DNA of 64,000 bases from NCBI GenBank assembly GCA_000697665.1, contig KL197713.1, positions 1,390,593 to 1,454,592 on the forward strand, given 5' to 3'. Position numbers and translations under genes: made by a program. The number at the start of each line of letters is the position of its first letter. Position 1 is the first letter of the stretch. This DNA comes from Jaapia argillacea MUCL 33604 (lineage: Eukaryota > Basidiomycota > Agaricomycetes > Jaapiales > Jaapiaceae). Under the pieces are notes generated by a model that did no database searches, had not been told where the DNA came from, and worked only from the letters and a program-made list of their open reading frames with translations. Positions 12,797-24,253 of the stretch are shown here, piece by piece.

Positions 12797-14597
12797 GATT
12801 ATCGTCGAGAGTGTGCAAGGGACCCTGTCACGCCGAACCACTCAACGTGACGGAGCGCGTTTCATGGTGGGGTACCTGGCCTCCAAATAGAGAGGTCCAG
12901 TCAGACCAGCCGGTAGCCTTTCCTCTACTTAATCTGCGTATCTGTAGCGCCGATCTCTATCATCCGGCCAGTTGGTGCACAGATCAAATTCGCGCCCACA
13001 TATCTGTTTTTATTGTGTATATGTTCTGGACAAAATGGGTCTCTGGGGCTCAGCTTAGCGGCACGATCCCGCAGATGGGCGTCTAAGTACTCGTCAAACA
13101 AGTCCATATGGCCCTAGGGTTCGGGTTGTACGGCTGGGACTCCACACACCCTGCTGGATACTCGGCATGTGGATACCGGAAGACCTCGTTCTCATTGTGG
13201 CCCTTTCAATGAACTCAAACCTACTTCCAGGTGTTTGCACCGCATGCTTCTTGGATCTGAAAAAAATAACGAATGCGGACCAGAGGCAGGCCTGGTGGCA
13301 AGTGTGCAAGACAATAAGAAAGATTAACTCGCCACCTTCGTGGTGATCGAAAACTTTTATGGCCGACCTCACGTTCATGGGCAAATATGTCGCCTCTGCC
13401 TCATGTTTCACCATTTTCTACCAGGGAAGTTCCTTCGACAATACTAGATGGCCAGCCCGGGCAACGAGGGGGCGGAAGATCCAGGTATCGAGTCGTTCTG
13501 GCCACCATTATTGCTATCTGCCCTTGATCAGTGGGCGTCGCCTCGTCCCCCAGTCACGACAGTTGGAGGATGTGAAGAGCTACGCGCCCACAAAGCTGGG
13601 TAACTTTTCGGAGGTCACATAGGCAAGTGGTTCAACCGAGGCAGACGGCACCTGATTCCGACCATACTTCGTGGAGTTTTGCACGGTACGATCCGTTCGA
13701 TATCATTCGTGCGAAGCTTTGGAGAGTTTGGGAACGAACCAAATGTAGAGTTTGAACACGCCCCTTACACGTGTTGGCTGAAACGCCGATTTAATGAAAG
13801 CGTTCAAGTGACAGTGGTCCTTTAGCGCTGGAGGATAAGACAAAGTCAAGAGGAGGAGCTAGGGATTTTTGGGGTTTGTCGCCCTGAGCAGGTTCGAAGA
13901 AACGTCCCTGACGCTCGCAACACTAGCCCCGCTAAGGCCGTTGGATGATGGCGTTCCGTAGACATTACCAGATCCGCGAAGCTCTGATGCGTTATCCTTG
14001 AACGCAAGAAGGTTTTATGAACCTGAGACAATTAGGACGCGAACGAAGTCGATCGTGGTTGACGATTGCCAGCGATTGCCATACCGGCAAACTAACGTCT
14101 GATTCCAAACGAAGGTTCGAATCCCCCAAGAACCTGGAGGCTGCGGGTTGCCAGATCGCGACGGTAATTGTGTTTAGCGAGGGGTAGATGGTGGTCGCTG
14201 TGAGGGTACGTCAGCGGCTGACCAGGATGGGTGAATTCAACACGAGGCTCGCAGATTTGTCATGTCAAAGACAATAAGAGTTGATGGACGCAGCTCTTTC
14301 GGGTGTCATCCGAAAACAATGGCGCTGCAACGCACCCAGACTTGTCCCGTATGGCGTCTCCTCCCCTGGTCCAAACCTTGCTTTCTCTGCAAAAGTAAAA
14401 AGGGCAGGTCCCAAGATCCTTCCTGGTTACTTTCTTTTCCCCTTCATCATCTGATCGTATAAAGACTCCTTTGTAATCTTTGCTGTCCTGTCTACTCTCC
14501 CCCACGTCCGGCTTCTCGTCTTTCACCCCCACCCTTGACTTGGAGCGGACCTGCCATTTTTGGTCCCCTGTCCCCTCCGAATATCTTGCACCGAACA
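12797..14597. other. Gene-poor stretch, 1.8 kb
   Basis: I could not assemble a recognisable protein on either strand. Minus-strand frames at 13094-13414 and 12925-13107 can be read for 60-105 residues but show no domain, no codon pattern typical of the neighbours and no clear splice partners. A tRNA-like B-box (GGTTCGAATCCC) occurs near 14110 without a foldable tRNA. The stretch could be decayed coding or element sequence, or a long upstream region of the Clp1-like gene. Confidence 0.5.
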
Positions 14598-15730
14598 ATG
14601 TCCCAAGACAATAAGCGCAAGGTTCCTTCCTGTTCTGCTAAAAACCTCGAGCTAGAAGCTCGCACAGAGGTCTCTCGCCCTCTCCGAGATCCTACTTCTA
14701 ACTGTGAAGTCTCGTCCTCGGCCCCAGCGCAGGTACCACACATGCTCCCCTCCTTCGTCCCTCGTCCATTTCCGCCACCAGCATTGGTTGGCGTGCCTCT
14801 GGAATACATCATTGATCAACTTCGTCACCTTGCCCCACATTATTGGGATGATAAGGAATCTTTCGACTGCACTCTGAGTGAGCTCGATCCCGAAGTTCAT
14901 CGTCCTCTGAAATATCTGACAGTAAGCCTCAACGTTTGGCAACCACAATAGTTGTTCCTGTCTTTGATCACAGAGAGCAAACCGGGGCCTCTCCTGAATC
15001 TCTTGCCTCTTCCCGGAGACACGACCCCTCGGGGCTCGGAAGACGTGTCACAGAGCCAATAGTCAACGCCGTTCCACGTATAACGATGAAGGTATGTCGA
15101 ATACCTCACACGAGGCACTAATCATTGATTAACCCATTGTCGCAGCTTCACGTCGACTACTTATCCGCACAGTCAACCCTATTGCGCGCCTTGTTCAGTG
15201 GAACAAACCCCATCGACCTGATTAACTCAAGGCGACCGTTAACCCCATCTCGGTTTGAGTCCTCGTCGCCCAAACCACAACCCAACTCTCCCTCCCCGAT
15301 GCAAATCCGCCATCTGCCTCGTCTCCTCGCCTCTTCGCCAACTCATCCAGTCATTTACCTTCCCGTACCTGATCCCTCCTCAATCCAACTCTTGGTTCAT
15401 TGGATGTATTTCGGCCACACCCATTTTATTGAGGACAGTCTCAATACCGGCTCCGTAAGATGGGAAGGTATTCTTCGCAATGCAGAATATCTTGGTCTCG
15501 ACAGCGATATCAAGAGTTTTTTGTGGAGGTGGCACCGGTCAACGATATCTCCTGGGACGACCTCTTCCAGTCCAAACGACGAAGATGACGAATACGATTC
15601 CGGTTCCGATTCCGACACCTCGATGACCAGCATGACCAGCGACGACGAGGATAACGCCGCTTTTGCCGACTCCCACCGAGGTAGAGCTGGGACTACACGA
15701 AGTAGTAGCGGAATTATGCCGAAATCATGA
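14598..15730 (+). CDS. Clp1-like protein (clampless1 family)
   Basis: Three exons (14598-14921, 14978-15091, 15146-15730) give about 340 residues. The core after residue 140 reads LHVDYLSAQSTLLRALFSG, then LPRLLASSPTHPVIYLPVPD, PSSIQLLVHWMYFGHT, VRWEGILRNAEYLGLD and IKSFLWRWH. I recognise this as the Clp1-like fold of basidiomycetes, distantly BTB-like. Clp1 in Coprinopsis cinerea is needed for clamp-connection formation downstream of the A mating-type genes; whether this copy has that role is inference. The C-terminal 60 residues are acidic and Ser-rich (DEDDEYDSGSDSD). Intron 1 must use the AG at 14976-14977, skipping two upstream AGs, to keep the frame open, so that junction is the least certain. 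Codon use is like that of the neighbours. Confidence 0.68.
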
Positions 15731-16167
15731 CACGCTCGACATACCCCTATCCTTCCCCTTTATCTCTCTAATCTTCATTTCATCATTGCAAAATGGTCCC
15801 ATTCACATAACTTATTCATGCTCTTCATCGGATTTGACAACATTAGCCCTCGTGAGTGTTTCCCCCCGCAATCTTGCGAGATCAATATTGACCGAGAGTT
15901 TCCGAAACCCAGTGTCTTCACGCTCCGCCTGACATAGACGCTCCTTCGATATATATACCATTCCCCGGCACGGTCTACTAGATTGACGAAGTACACCTGT
16001 ACTATTCATGTACCACTTCTTGTAGCGTATCGGCGGAGGTGTATTTGTGACTGACAGCGCCATGTACTACTTGCTATGATAATGTAAAGCTGGTACCTAT
16101 CTTCTGAACAACCGGCGCATCATCCCAGGGTAGAAACACAATCAGGAAGTTGCAAAACTATTTCCAC
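15731..16167. other. Convergent intergenic region
   Basis: It lies between the 3' ends of the Clp1-like gene and the kinase. No gene seen; presumably two overlapping or abutting 3' UTRs. Confidence 0.6.
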
Positions 16168-17691
16168 TCAAGGATCCAGGTTGACAAACTGGTCATTATA
16201 TAACTGTTCGAGAGGGGGCAGTTCAACTTCAAGGTCGGGAACATCATCTTGGTCCACGTCCTTTCTCGGCAGAGGTCTGCGATGCCACTTCTCGTCGAGC
16301 GATGGTTCAGGAGGGATATAGGGAGGCTGAGAAAGTGATCAATGGTTAGCGACGACAGTGCCATAGAGTACGTACATACTCACCAGGACAAGCCGTCTCT
16401 CTAACTGAGTCCAATCGATGCTTTCCAACCACGGATGTGCCTGAACCTCCTTGGTACCTTTGCAGCCCAGGCGCAGATCGGAGTTCGGCGTAAGGAGGCG
16501 AGAAACGATGTCCTTCGCCCCTGGCTCGACCCAATCGTCTTCTGGACGCCAACGATACCTCCCTTTTATAGTCCGCCGATGGATTTTCAGCATTTGACGG
16601 CCGATAAATGCCTGAGATAGGCGTGCGAGATTAATCGTGGATACTGTGCAGTAGGAAAATATATCCACGTACAATTCTCTTTGTCAACATCTCGAATAAA
16701 CAACAGCCACTCGCCCACCAGTCGGCGGTGTGATCGGTATAGTATGACTTCTCCTCCACGTGGATCAGCTCAGGTGCCATGTAACCAGGAGTACCTCGGT
16801 TCAGCCAGTCGTTGTCGTTCTCGGAGGCAAGTTTGGCCTGTCCAAAATCAGCCAAGCAGAGGTACCCATCGGAACCGATCAGGACATTGTCGGGCTTCAA
16901 ATCGCGATGTATGATGCCATGGCGGTGGATGAAGTCAAGACCGCAAGCGATGTTGGCGAAATAGAACCTAGATGTGCTGTTATCCAACGGCCCGTTCTTT
17001 TGGATGTGACCAGCGAGTGTCCCGGAAGGGATGAGTTCCATTCCAAGGTAAATATTCCTAGAGTCGTGAAAGGCGCTGATTAGCCCAGCGACAAATGGGT
17101 GCCAAGGGAGTCGAGCAAGCATCGAGCGCTCGTATTTGGTTGCATGAGGATCCGTCTATCGAAGGTCAATTGTGGGACTGGGGAAATTTGGTCCTTGTAA
17201 CATACCCTATCCAGCTGTCGGATCGTCCGTTTAGTTGTGTACTTGGCGGCGATAAGAGCTCCAGGAAGGTCCATTTCATGTTCCGGATCTCTGTCCACAC
17301 GCAGGAGCACAACAGCCCCGTAGGCTCCCTCCCCTATGCCGAGATGCTAAGCGACACATGAGGGAAACGCAACGATGAAGCCATACCTAGCGCACGGACA
17401 CACGTCAAGTCAGCGAGGGTGAGGGGGCGAGGCCTGAGATCTACCGTCCTCTCATTCGCACGGGGAGAGTGTTTTGGATCATCAGTTCGGGCCTGAGAGG
17501 GAGGAACAAACGTAAAGCAGTGGAGAGATGAACATTGGGGGAGGAAGACTTACGTCCTGCCTCGTGCTCAGGGTCGATTCTGGAGGAAGACTTCCCGATG
17601 AAGACGGGAGTGTATACATAGTAGTATTTTTCTCCGATAAGTCGATTGGGTTGTGACGAATCTTTGAGTGCGTAGAGCGCACAGGGGCCAT
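16168..17691 (-). CDS. AGC-like serine/threonine protein kinase
   Basis: Six minus-strand exons (17691-17554, 17492-17387, 17333-17206, 17155-16673, 16611-16384, 16326-16168) give about 413 residues. Kinase motifs appear in order: glycine loop LGEGAYGAV, VAIK-type lysine in IAAKYTTKR, helix-C glutamate in KYERSML, HRDLKPDN, DFGQAK, and activation segment GTPGYMAPEL. The tail after the catalytic core (HPWLESIDWTQLERR, then PPYIPPEP) is an AGC-kinase C-terminal extension. The glycine loop is split by intron 2, and the acceptor just before GGGAGGG restores it exactly. The activation segment lacks the classical TFCGTPEY form, so assignment to PKA, PKC or S6K subfamilies is not possible by eye. 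All catalytic residues are present, so it should be active. Substrate and pathway are unknown. Confidence 0.87.
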
Positions 17692-18504
17692 GGAACCAAG
17701 AATTCAGCTAGTTTCAAGAAGTAAAGTGTCGGCGGAGCAAGAGAACTATGCGTAAAGTGGGGGGAAATGAAAGCTCTGAGCCACAGCGAGGGCCATAAGG
17801 TGGTTGCGGACGCTTTGACCGCCGGCCACCTCCCGAAGGTTCCATTGTTTATTCTGATTCAGGTAAGTAGAGCTCAAGCGCTTGGGGAACGCTTGGATCT
17901 ATCTGTGTAGACAGCATATCGAGGTAGCTTTGTTCTTCAGAAGTAAATCATCAAGGTAAGCACATGGATGCATAGTTATTGTCACCCAAAGACGCGTTCA
18001 ACGCGCGGAACGGAAAGCGAAAGCCTCCATCCTACTGAGATCTGGATCGGTATGTTGTGACGTCCTAATTGCACCCGATAGCCTGCCTATCTATCTCAGA
18101 TCTCGTGCACACGCGAGCATTGTTGGGAATTTCGCACTCTCGCGAGGGGCCGAGGAGGCTTGTCTTGAGAACGAATGATACATTGTGATGTACTCAGTAT
18201 TACGGGTATTCTGAAATGTGGTGACGGAAAGGAACGTGGGATAACCATTGGAAAGGCATTGCGAAAGCTAAGCTAGCGAATGTATGAGATGTTGGAGTAA
18301 ACATAGTCTGTGCAAATCTCATCAGCCTTGACACCCAACGGGAAGATAACCCACTCACAAAGACAAGATTGTACACAGAAACCAGTGGTCCAGATGATAG
18401 TCACAAATCTAAGGCGACGACGACAAAGAGACGGAAGACGAAATCGATGTCAAAAGCGCGCGGCAAAACGAGGAAACAAACGACAGTTGGGATGGGGTAA
18501 ATGT
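17692..18504. other. Intergenic, kinase upstream region and LIS1 3' region
   Basis: An 0.8 kb stretch with no convincing gene. It should contain the kinase promoter and the LIS1 3' UTR. Confidence 0.55.
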
Positions 18505-20219
18505 CTACGGCATCCATATTTTGACCGTCTGATCCACGCTTCCAGTAGCCACGACGTTCATCAGCTTTTCTGGATCTCCTCCAGGTGATCCATCGGCTCC
18601 GTTCACTTTCGCTTCACCTCCGGCAGCAGATTGACGTCCCCAGGCTAGGCACTGAACAAAGTGACCATGAGCTTCGACTATCTTCATACATCGTCCCGTG
18701 GAAAGTTCCCAAACGCGGATAGTCTTATCATCCGATGCGGAGAGAAGGAATTTCCCAGTTGGGTGGAAGACAATAGCACGAATCCAATTATCATGCCCAG
18801 CCTAGCAGACGGGGATGTGAGATGAACAAAAGCCTGACCATGATAGGTGAAAACGAACCAGGTTTCTTAGTAGCTGACCACTTTGCGAATCCCATAGCTT
18901 GATGGTCTTGTCCCGCGACCCTGTGGCCACGAAGGCACCTGGCCGCTTCGATCGGTCAGTGCTCTGTACATTGTACCGAATAAGGGTCAAGATCACTGGG
19001 GGAAACAGCGGGTTGAGTTCTTACAGGTAATCCTGCCAACTCTCGTATCGCTGGGTAGGCCGCTACAGGGGCAAAGACGACAACTTCTATGACATTGTCA
19101 TGGCCCCTTAGTTCCATCTTGCACTCCCCAGTCAGCGGATCCCATATCCGCGCAGTCTAGATGCAATAGGAGGTCAGGTCCCCGCATCCACATGATCCTA
19201 ACAACAAACCTGGTCGCTTGAAGAACTCGCCAGAAGTTTCCCATCGTCAGAAGGTATTACACTCCGTACCCAATCCGAGTGCCCCAGAATAGTCCGTATT
19301 AAATGCCTAATCCATGTGATCAGCTCCTGACTGCGTGATAATGGACAATGATTGCACAAACGTAGATGCCACATCAAACAATCGGATTGTCCGGTCCCGA
19401 CTAGCACTGACGATGAGTTGGTCACCAGGCATAAACCGAACAGCAGATACGGAGTGTTCGTGACCAGGGAACGTCTTCGTATTCTTCCACTCGTTTTGGG
19501 TATCCCATATCTTGATGAAGAGATCCGACGAACAAGTCACTGTTAAGCTCACCCGCGTCCATTCATTCGCACTTGCCGAAACGATAGAAAGGACAATTTA
19601 ATCGACACTTACCAAGCAGATTGCCCTTGTGATCAAAGTCGAGATCTTGGATTGCTCTTGTGTGCCCCTTTAATGTTCGCTCAAACTCTCCCGTCTCCCA
19701 GTCCCAGATCTTGACGGTCGCGTCCTCGCTCGCGGACGCCAGCAGGGAGTATGTCGGATGGAAGGCGACGCTCGTGATAGGAGATCGGTGTCCTGTGAGT
19801 ACGTGTGCAGCTGGAGCTCGGGGAACCCAGTCGGTTTGCGATGCGACACGTTTAGCTGGGGTCATGGAGATCTCTTCTTGGAGGGCAGAATTCCGATTCT
19901 CTAAATCCATAATCTGGCTCCCATTCGTCAGTAAACCGCACAAGCTAGCAAGATAGATCCCATAGATGACCTTCTTTTGCAAACGTATAACACTGGTCCA
20001 TTTCTTCTCTAATAGTCCTGCGTATTTGCCTTTGGGATCAGGGGAATACTCCGATCTTGTTTCCGACTTCAAAGCGTTATAAGCATCAGGAAAATTGTTG
20101 TTATGCAAGTATTCAAGTATGGATTTGTGACTGGAGTGCTGAGGTCAACGATGATACGTCAAGAGGGGTGTTCAAAGGACATACAGCTCGTCCTTCTGCC
20201 GCTCCGAAAGCAGAGACAT
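18505..20219 (-). CDS. nudF: LIS1/NudF (PAC1), dynein regulator
   Basis: Eight minus-strand exons (20219-20185, 20130-19971, 19913-19613, 19539-19362, 19306-19210, 19156-19025, 18963-18859, 18801-18505) give about 434 residues, a normal LIS1 length. The N-terminal LisH dimerisation motif ([18 protein letters not shown]) is followed by the Trp-containing coiled coil ([15 protein letters not shown]) and seven WD40 repeats starting at [16 protein letters not shown] and ending [10 protein letters not shown]. Role: binds the dynein motor domain with NudE and supports nuclear migration and hyphal growth. In dikaryotic fungi it matters for nuclear positioning. Exon 1 is only 35 nt; the exon 1/2 join (CT + T) recreates the conserved DELHKS. 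The start of this gene and that of the alpha/beta hydrolase are 311 bp apart in divergent orientation. Confidence 0.95.
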
Positions 20220-20530
20220 CGTTACAGAAACCGTGGCCCGATAAAACGCGACTTTAGGAAATGAGATAGAATCGTGAAAAGTAAGGAAATCCGGTTGTCA
20301 GGTCAGAATAATAAAGTGGTCTTCAAAGTGGCGGTCAGAGGTCAGCTTGTATGTACCTGTTGTCGCGTTGAAGTTGCACCTCAGGTTTCATCCCGCCAAC
20401 TGCCCCGGAACGGAATCCTCTCGTACAGTTTACATTCGACGGACTGCCTGTGTAATTCTGGGGGATTTTACCAGTCCAAACTTGGGGATTCACGGATTTC
20501 ATTATCCGCCGATATATTGACAACCTTGTC
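20220..20530. promoter_or_regulatory. Divergent promoter region LIS1 / alpha-beta hydrolase
   Basis: The 311 bp between two divergent start codons must carry both core promoters. I see no clear TATA box or repeated operator. Confidence 0.4.
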
Positions 20531-21789
20531 ATGACTTCTCTGGTGTTCGTCCTACCTGATGAGGCGAAGCTGGCATACGAAATACTCGGTGCTGGGCACC
20601 GAAAGACCCCTCTGGTGCTGGTGGGCGGGATGTCTTCACTCCGCGGTGACTGGGAGAAGCTCAGCACCGTCCTTGCCGAATCTCGCCCAGGTATGATTAT
20701 TCGGTTATGCCCAGGGCTTTTTCTCATAAGAGCTCTCAGTGTTGGTTTATGACCACAGGTTGGGATCTCCTGAGTCCTCAGTGTATGCTGCCTTTCGGCC
20801 AACTTTATCTCACGTAGAGGGATAGGCGATTCTACCTACTCTACCGAAGCCAAAGACGACGAGATTACAGCTGAATCTATGGCGCGCGATCTCTTACTTT
20901 TACTCCAACACATTGGCTGGAAAGAGCTTGCCATTTGCGGTTTTTCCATGGGTGGCATGTGTCTGATATTCTCATAAACTTTCCTCGCTATGCTCATCTC
21001 GTCCTGGCACACTACCTTAGGAGTGGTTGTTCAACAGCTCCTCTTCCTTCCATACCACGACGCGCGCCCAACACCTTTGCCTTTCCGTGTTACCCATGCC
21101 CTTCTTACTGGCACATTCGCCTACGTCATACGCGACAGACGGTATGGACTACCTCTGCAGCAGCCTCCGAAAGGTTCCGGTCCTATGACAATCGCTCAGA
21201 AGCGGGAGTTCGTCCGCCCAATCATCAATAAGTTGTTCGATGACAATTGGGTGAAACATCCCGATAACCAAGCACGAGTGGAATGGTGGCTCAACCATAT
21301 GGCATCTGGCCGGTACGCCACTAACGCCTCCAGTCATGAGTGACTTACTGAACCCTGTGTCAGATCTTATCGCACAATAAGTGAGTGCTAAAGAGTAAAC
21401 CAAGAATTATGGACCCTTTAACTCAGACTTTCGGCTCAGTGAAGCAGCGAAGAGCGGTAAGTTTCTCCTTGACGCTCGAATTCATCCACTAATGTCAATG
21501 GCAGATGGGAAAATTCAATTTCGAAGGTCTACACCATAAACTACCACACGATATGCAGGTCCTAGTGATCCATGGAAAATTGGATGAAGTCGTCCCGTTT
21601 TCAGCAGGAGAGGATATCGTCCATCGCATTCCTTGGGCTCGGATGGTGACAGAGGGTCCTGCGGCAGGCCAGGTACCAAGTTACCAGTTTAGCCATCAAT
21701 GGTTCGAATACTTCGACATTAGTGTTTGGAGAGACGTGATAGAGGTGTTCTTGGGCCGCCAGGACAACGTACCAATGGCTAGGCTCTGA
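20531..21789 (+). CDS. Alpha/beta hydrolase
   Basis: Seven exons (20531-20690, 20740-20758, 20818-20951, 21021-21312, 21364-21380, 21440-21456, 21505-21789) give about 307 residues. Visible features are LVLVGGMSS after strand 3, the conserved DHRGIGDST, a nucleophile elbow GFSMG, and the late VLVIHGKLDEVVP strand with the catalytic-acid region followed by a histidine in FSHQW. This is the plain alpha/beta hydrolase fold (AB_hydrolase_1). The actual ester, epoxide or other substrate is not apparent. Exons 2, 5 and 6 are only 17-19 nt. The exon 3/4 join at the nucleophile elbow uses a GTGGCA donor and gives SMGV instead of the usual SMGG, so this junction is less certain. The gene ends 84 bp from the convergent TilS gene. 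Confidence 0.82.
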
Positions 21790-21873
21790 AACTTTCCGCA
21801 TGTGTACCTTCATAACCCTAAATTTATGATTTCACTCGAGAACCCTCATCGAAAGGACTTAGCCCACAGAGCG

Positions 21874-23784
21874 CTACAATGCATCTATTGTTCGAATCGA
21901 ATCTATCTCGATCTCTACCGGAGATTCTTTTGGCTCCTCCACGCCATCCTTTCGCCACCAGCCAACCAGTCTTGCCAAAACCTGGTCCTCAAGTCCCGCT
22001 CGTTTCCAGACGATTTTCGGTAGATACCAGCGAGTTTCTGGTTCGATAACCACTCTCGAAGGAATCGCCGTTTCTGTCGTTGGGATCTGCAGCAGGTCAA
22101 CTATTCTCCTTGTCGAGAACCTGATCAAGAAACGGCAGTCATATAAGACGTCCACAAAGTCATCCTGGGCCGACGGTGCGGTTGCCTTGCCAATCCGCTG
22201 GACTAGGAGGTCTGTAACATCCATGCACAAAGGGGTCGGTGTGGTATTGTACCCTGCGATAGACTTGAGAGCAGGGGCTTGTCTCGAAGCTAACCAACCC
22301 AGGGACAGCTCTGGGTTCAACCGACCCCTCTTCTGGTCCAACATTATGAACCGGCCGGTGTTTGAAATAAGAACAGGCGCCCATACGACAGCCCCTCCCG
22401 CCACGAAAGGTTTAGCGTCGAGGAGCGAAGCGTTCCATACCTTATCCACAATCTGTTGCAGACTTTTCGACCGCCGGTGTGCTTCAGCGCGAGGTGATCC
22501 CCAAGGGTAAGGCGAAACATATCTGAGAGTGCGAAGAACCATGCCTAGGCGTACTGAATTTTCGGAGATGGAAGAAAGGCGGGTCGAATGAAAGAGAAAG
22601 GTTGAAGGTGGTGATGGTACAGAACGACGCAATAAATTTTCGGAAACTGATTTCCGGGGAAGATCAGCTCCGGAAAACTGGACACCGTTGAAACCGACCA
22701 TACCTTGGTCTTCGATACTATCCATGCGGGCAGAAAGCTGATGCACGGCTGCTCGAAGACCGTCACTCCCCGCACAGTAGCTTGGCTGATAAGTCCTCAG
22801 AAAACTCGTTGCCGACCCGATCTTCGCTGCGCTGCCTGCCAAGGCTGGCGATAAAGGTTTCATCGGTGATGCCTAACAGCAGGTAATGAGCGTTTGGCAG
22901 TTCATGGCCAAAATGAAATACCTTACAGCGTTGACTGCATTGGACTCGGCGTATTCTGATGTAAGAAACTGACGAATAGCATTGCGAAGGGTTATCTCAG
23001 GCTGAAAATTGGTTGGGTCATTGACATATTGGAGTCCGTTGGCTTCGCAGGTCGCTAGAATTCGACTCTGCGATGTATTATGAAAATGCGGCTGAGTAAA
23101 CGAAGGCAACTTACCTTGCTGATACCTAATAAGGGCCGCACTATCCACCTGTTCATACCCTCATATCCTGCCCATCCCAATGACCCTTCACCGTTCCCAA
23201 AACCCATGCCCCACCTCCTACAGTGTCGCATTCCAGCTGCACCCGTTACGCCACTCCCATTCATCAAACGAATCAAAGCTGTCTCCACCTGGTCGTCTGC
23301 ATGATGTCCAAAAGCGACGGCATTTGCACCAACAGACGACATCGCCTGAAAAATGGAATGGTATCGCGCATCTCTTGCGATACTTTCAAAAGCTTCCGTC
23401 GGCTTCGCGGGGAACGGGGGCTGAGACCAGACGATCTTTTGTGTCAGATGCTCGACCCCGAGAGACTTGGCCAAGTTTTCCGTATGCTCAGCCATAGAGG
23501 ACGAGACGGCCTGTAGCCCGTGGTCGACAGTCACGGATATCAATATTTCGGGAAGCTCAGGGTGTGTGCCTGGCTGAAGTAGAATACATCTCAGGAGATG
23601 GAGTAGGCAAGTCGAATCTGGTCCACCAGAGTTGGCGACAGCTGTAAGGATAGACATAAACAACGGTAGACTCGGGTGCAAACCGCATGGCCTCACCGAG
23701 TTTTCTTGGCCATCCTCTTAGAGGTTTACAGCGCTGAAGTAGCGGAAAGAACTCTCCAGGAGTGATAGCAGAGATTACGCCCAT
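21874..23784 (-). CDS. tRNA(Ile)-lysidine synthase-like PP-loop ATPase (TilS family)
   Basis: Four minus-strand exons (23784-23697, 23641-23115, 23067-22927, 22872-21874) give about 584 residues. The PP-loop SGGPDST near residue 36, the VDHGLQ strand and the FGHHADDQVETALIRL motif are diagnostic of the TilS/TtcA ATP-pyrophosphatase fold. RPLLGISK and NDPTNFQPEITLRNAIR are TilS-type. Bacterial TilS converts the wobble cytidine of a tRNA-Ile to lysidine. In fungi such proteins are thought to act on the mitochondrial tRNA with CAU anticodon (family knowledge plus inference). The C-terminal 330 residues are long and divergent. No strong mitochondrial presequence follows the ATG at 23784, which is the first in-frame ATG, so a further upstream exon is possible. 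Confidence 0.85.
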
Positions 23785-24253
23785 AACATGCTGGCGGTGT
23801 TTGGTGCCGAGGCAGGATGGTGGGGAAGGGCCAGGGAACGTATTGTATCCATCTGTCGCCACAGGGGGAATGGATATCCTCGAGACGGTCACCTCGAATT
23901 CCGACAAAATCAAAAGGCGCAATTCTTGGGTTCATTATTATTCGACGACATCACCAAAGGTACACGTACAACTATGCAATTTAGCGAACAAGCGATAGTC
24001 CACGTCCGTTCACTGTTTCCGTGTCCATGAAGGAGGAGGAAAGGGATGGTGAATAATGAACAGATGGATATCGGAATGTGAGCGGAAAGCGAACAAATAC
24101 AGGATATCGTAACATCGAGCAAGGGGAAGATCATGACAGTGGGATGCATAGAATAATAGGGCGATAGATCGAAGGGAGCGTATCCAAGAACGGTCTAAAT
24201 AACGGGACCAACAACAAACATAATCGTACCACCACTCTTTGTTTGATCACACT
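23785..24253. other. Intergenic, TilS upstream and YTH 3' region
   Basis: No gene seen. The TilS frame remains open through much of this stretch without an ATG (about 23785-23922), so an unrecognised 5' exon could start here. Confidence 0.5.

Noticed and set aside
14050-14125. tRNA gene candidate with GGTTCGAATCCC B-box
   Set aside because: The T-stem pairs poorly (GAAGG with CCCCC), no acceptor stem can be paired and the anticodon stem has only three pairs. Kept only as possible debris.
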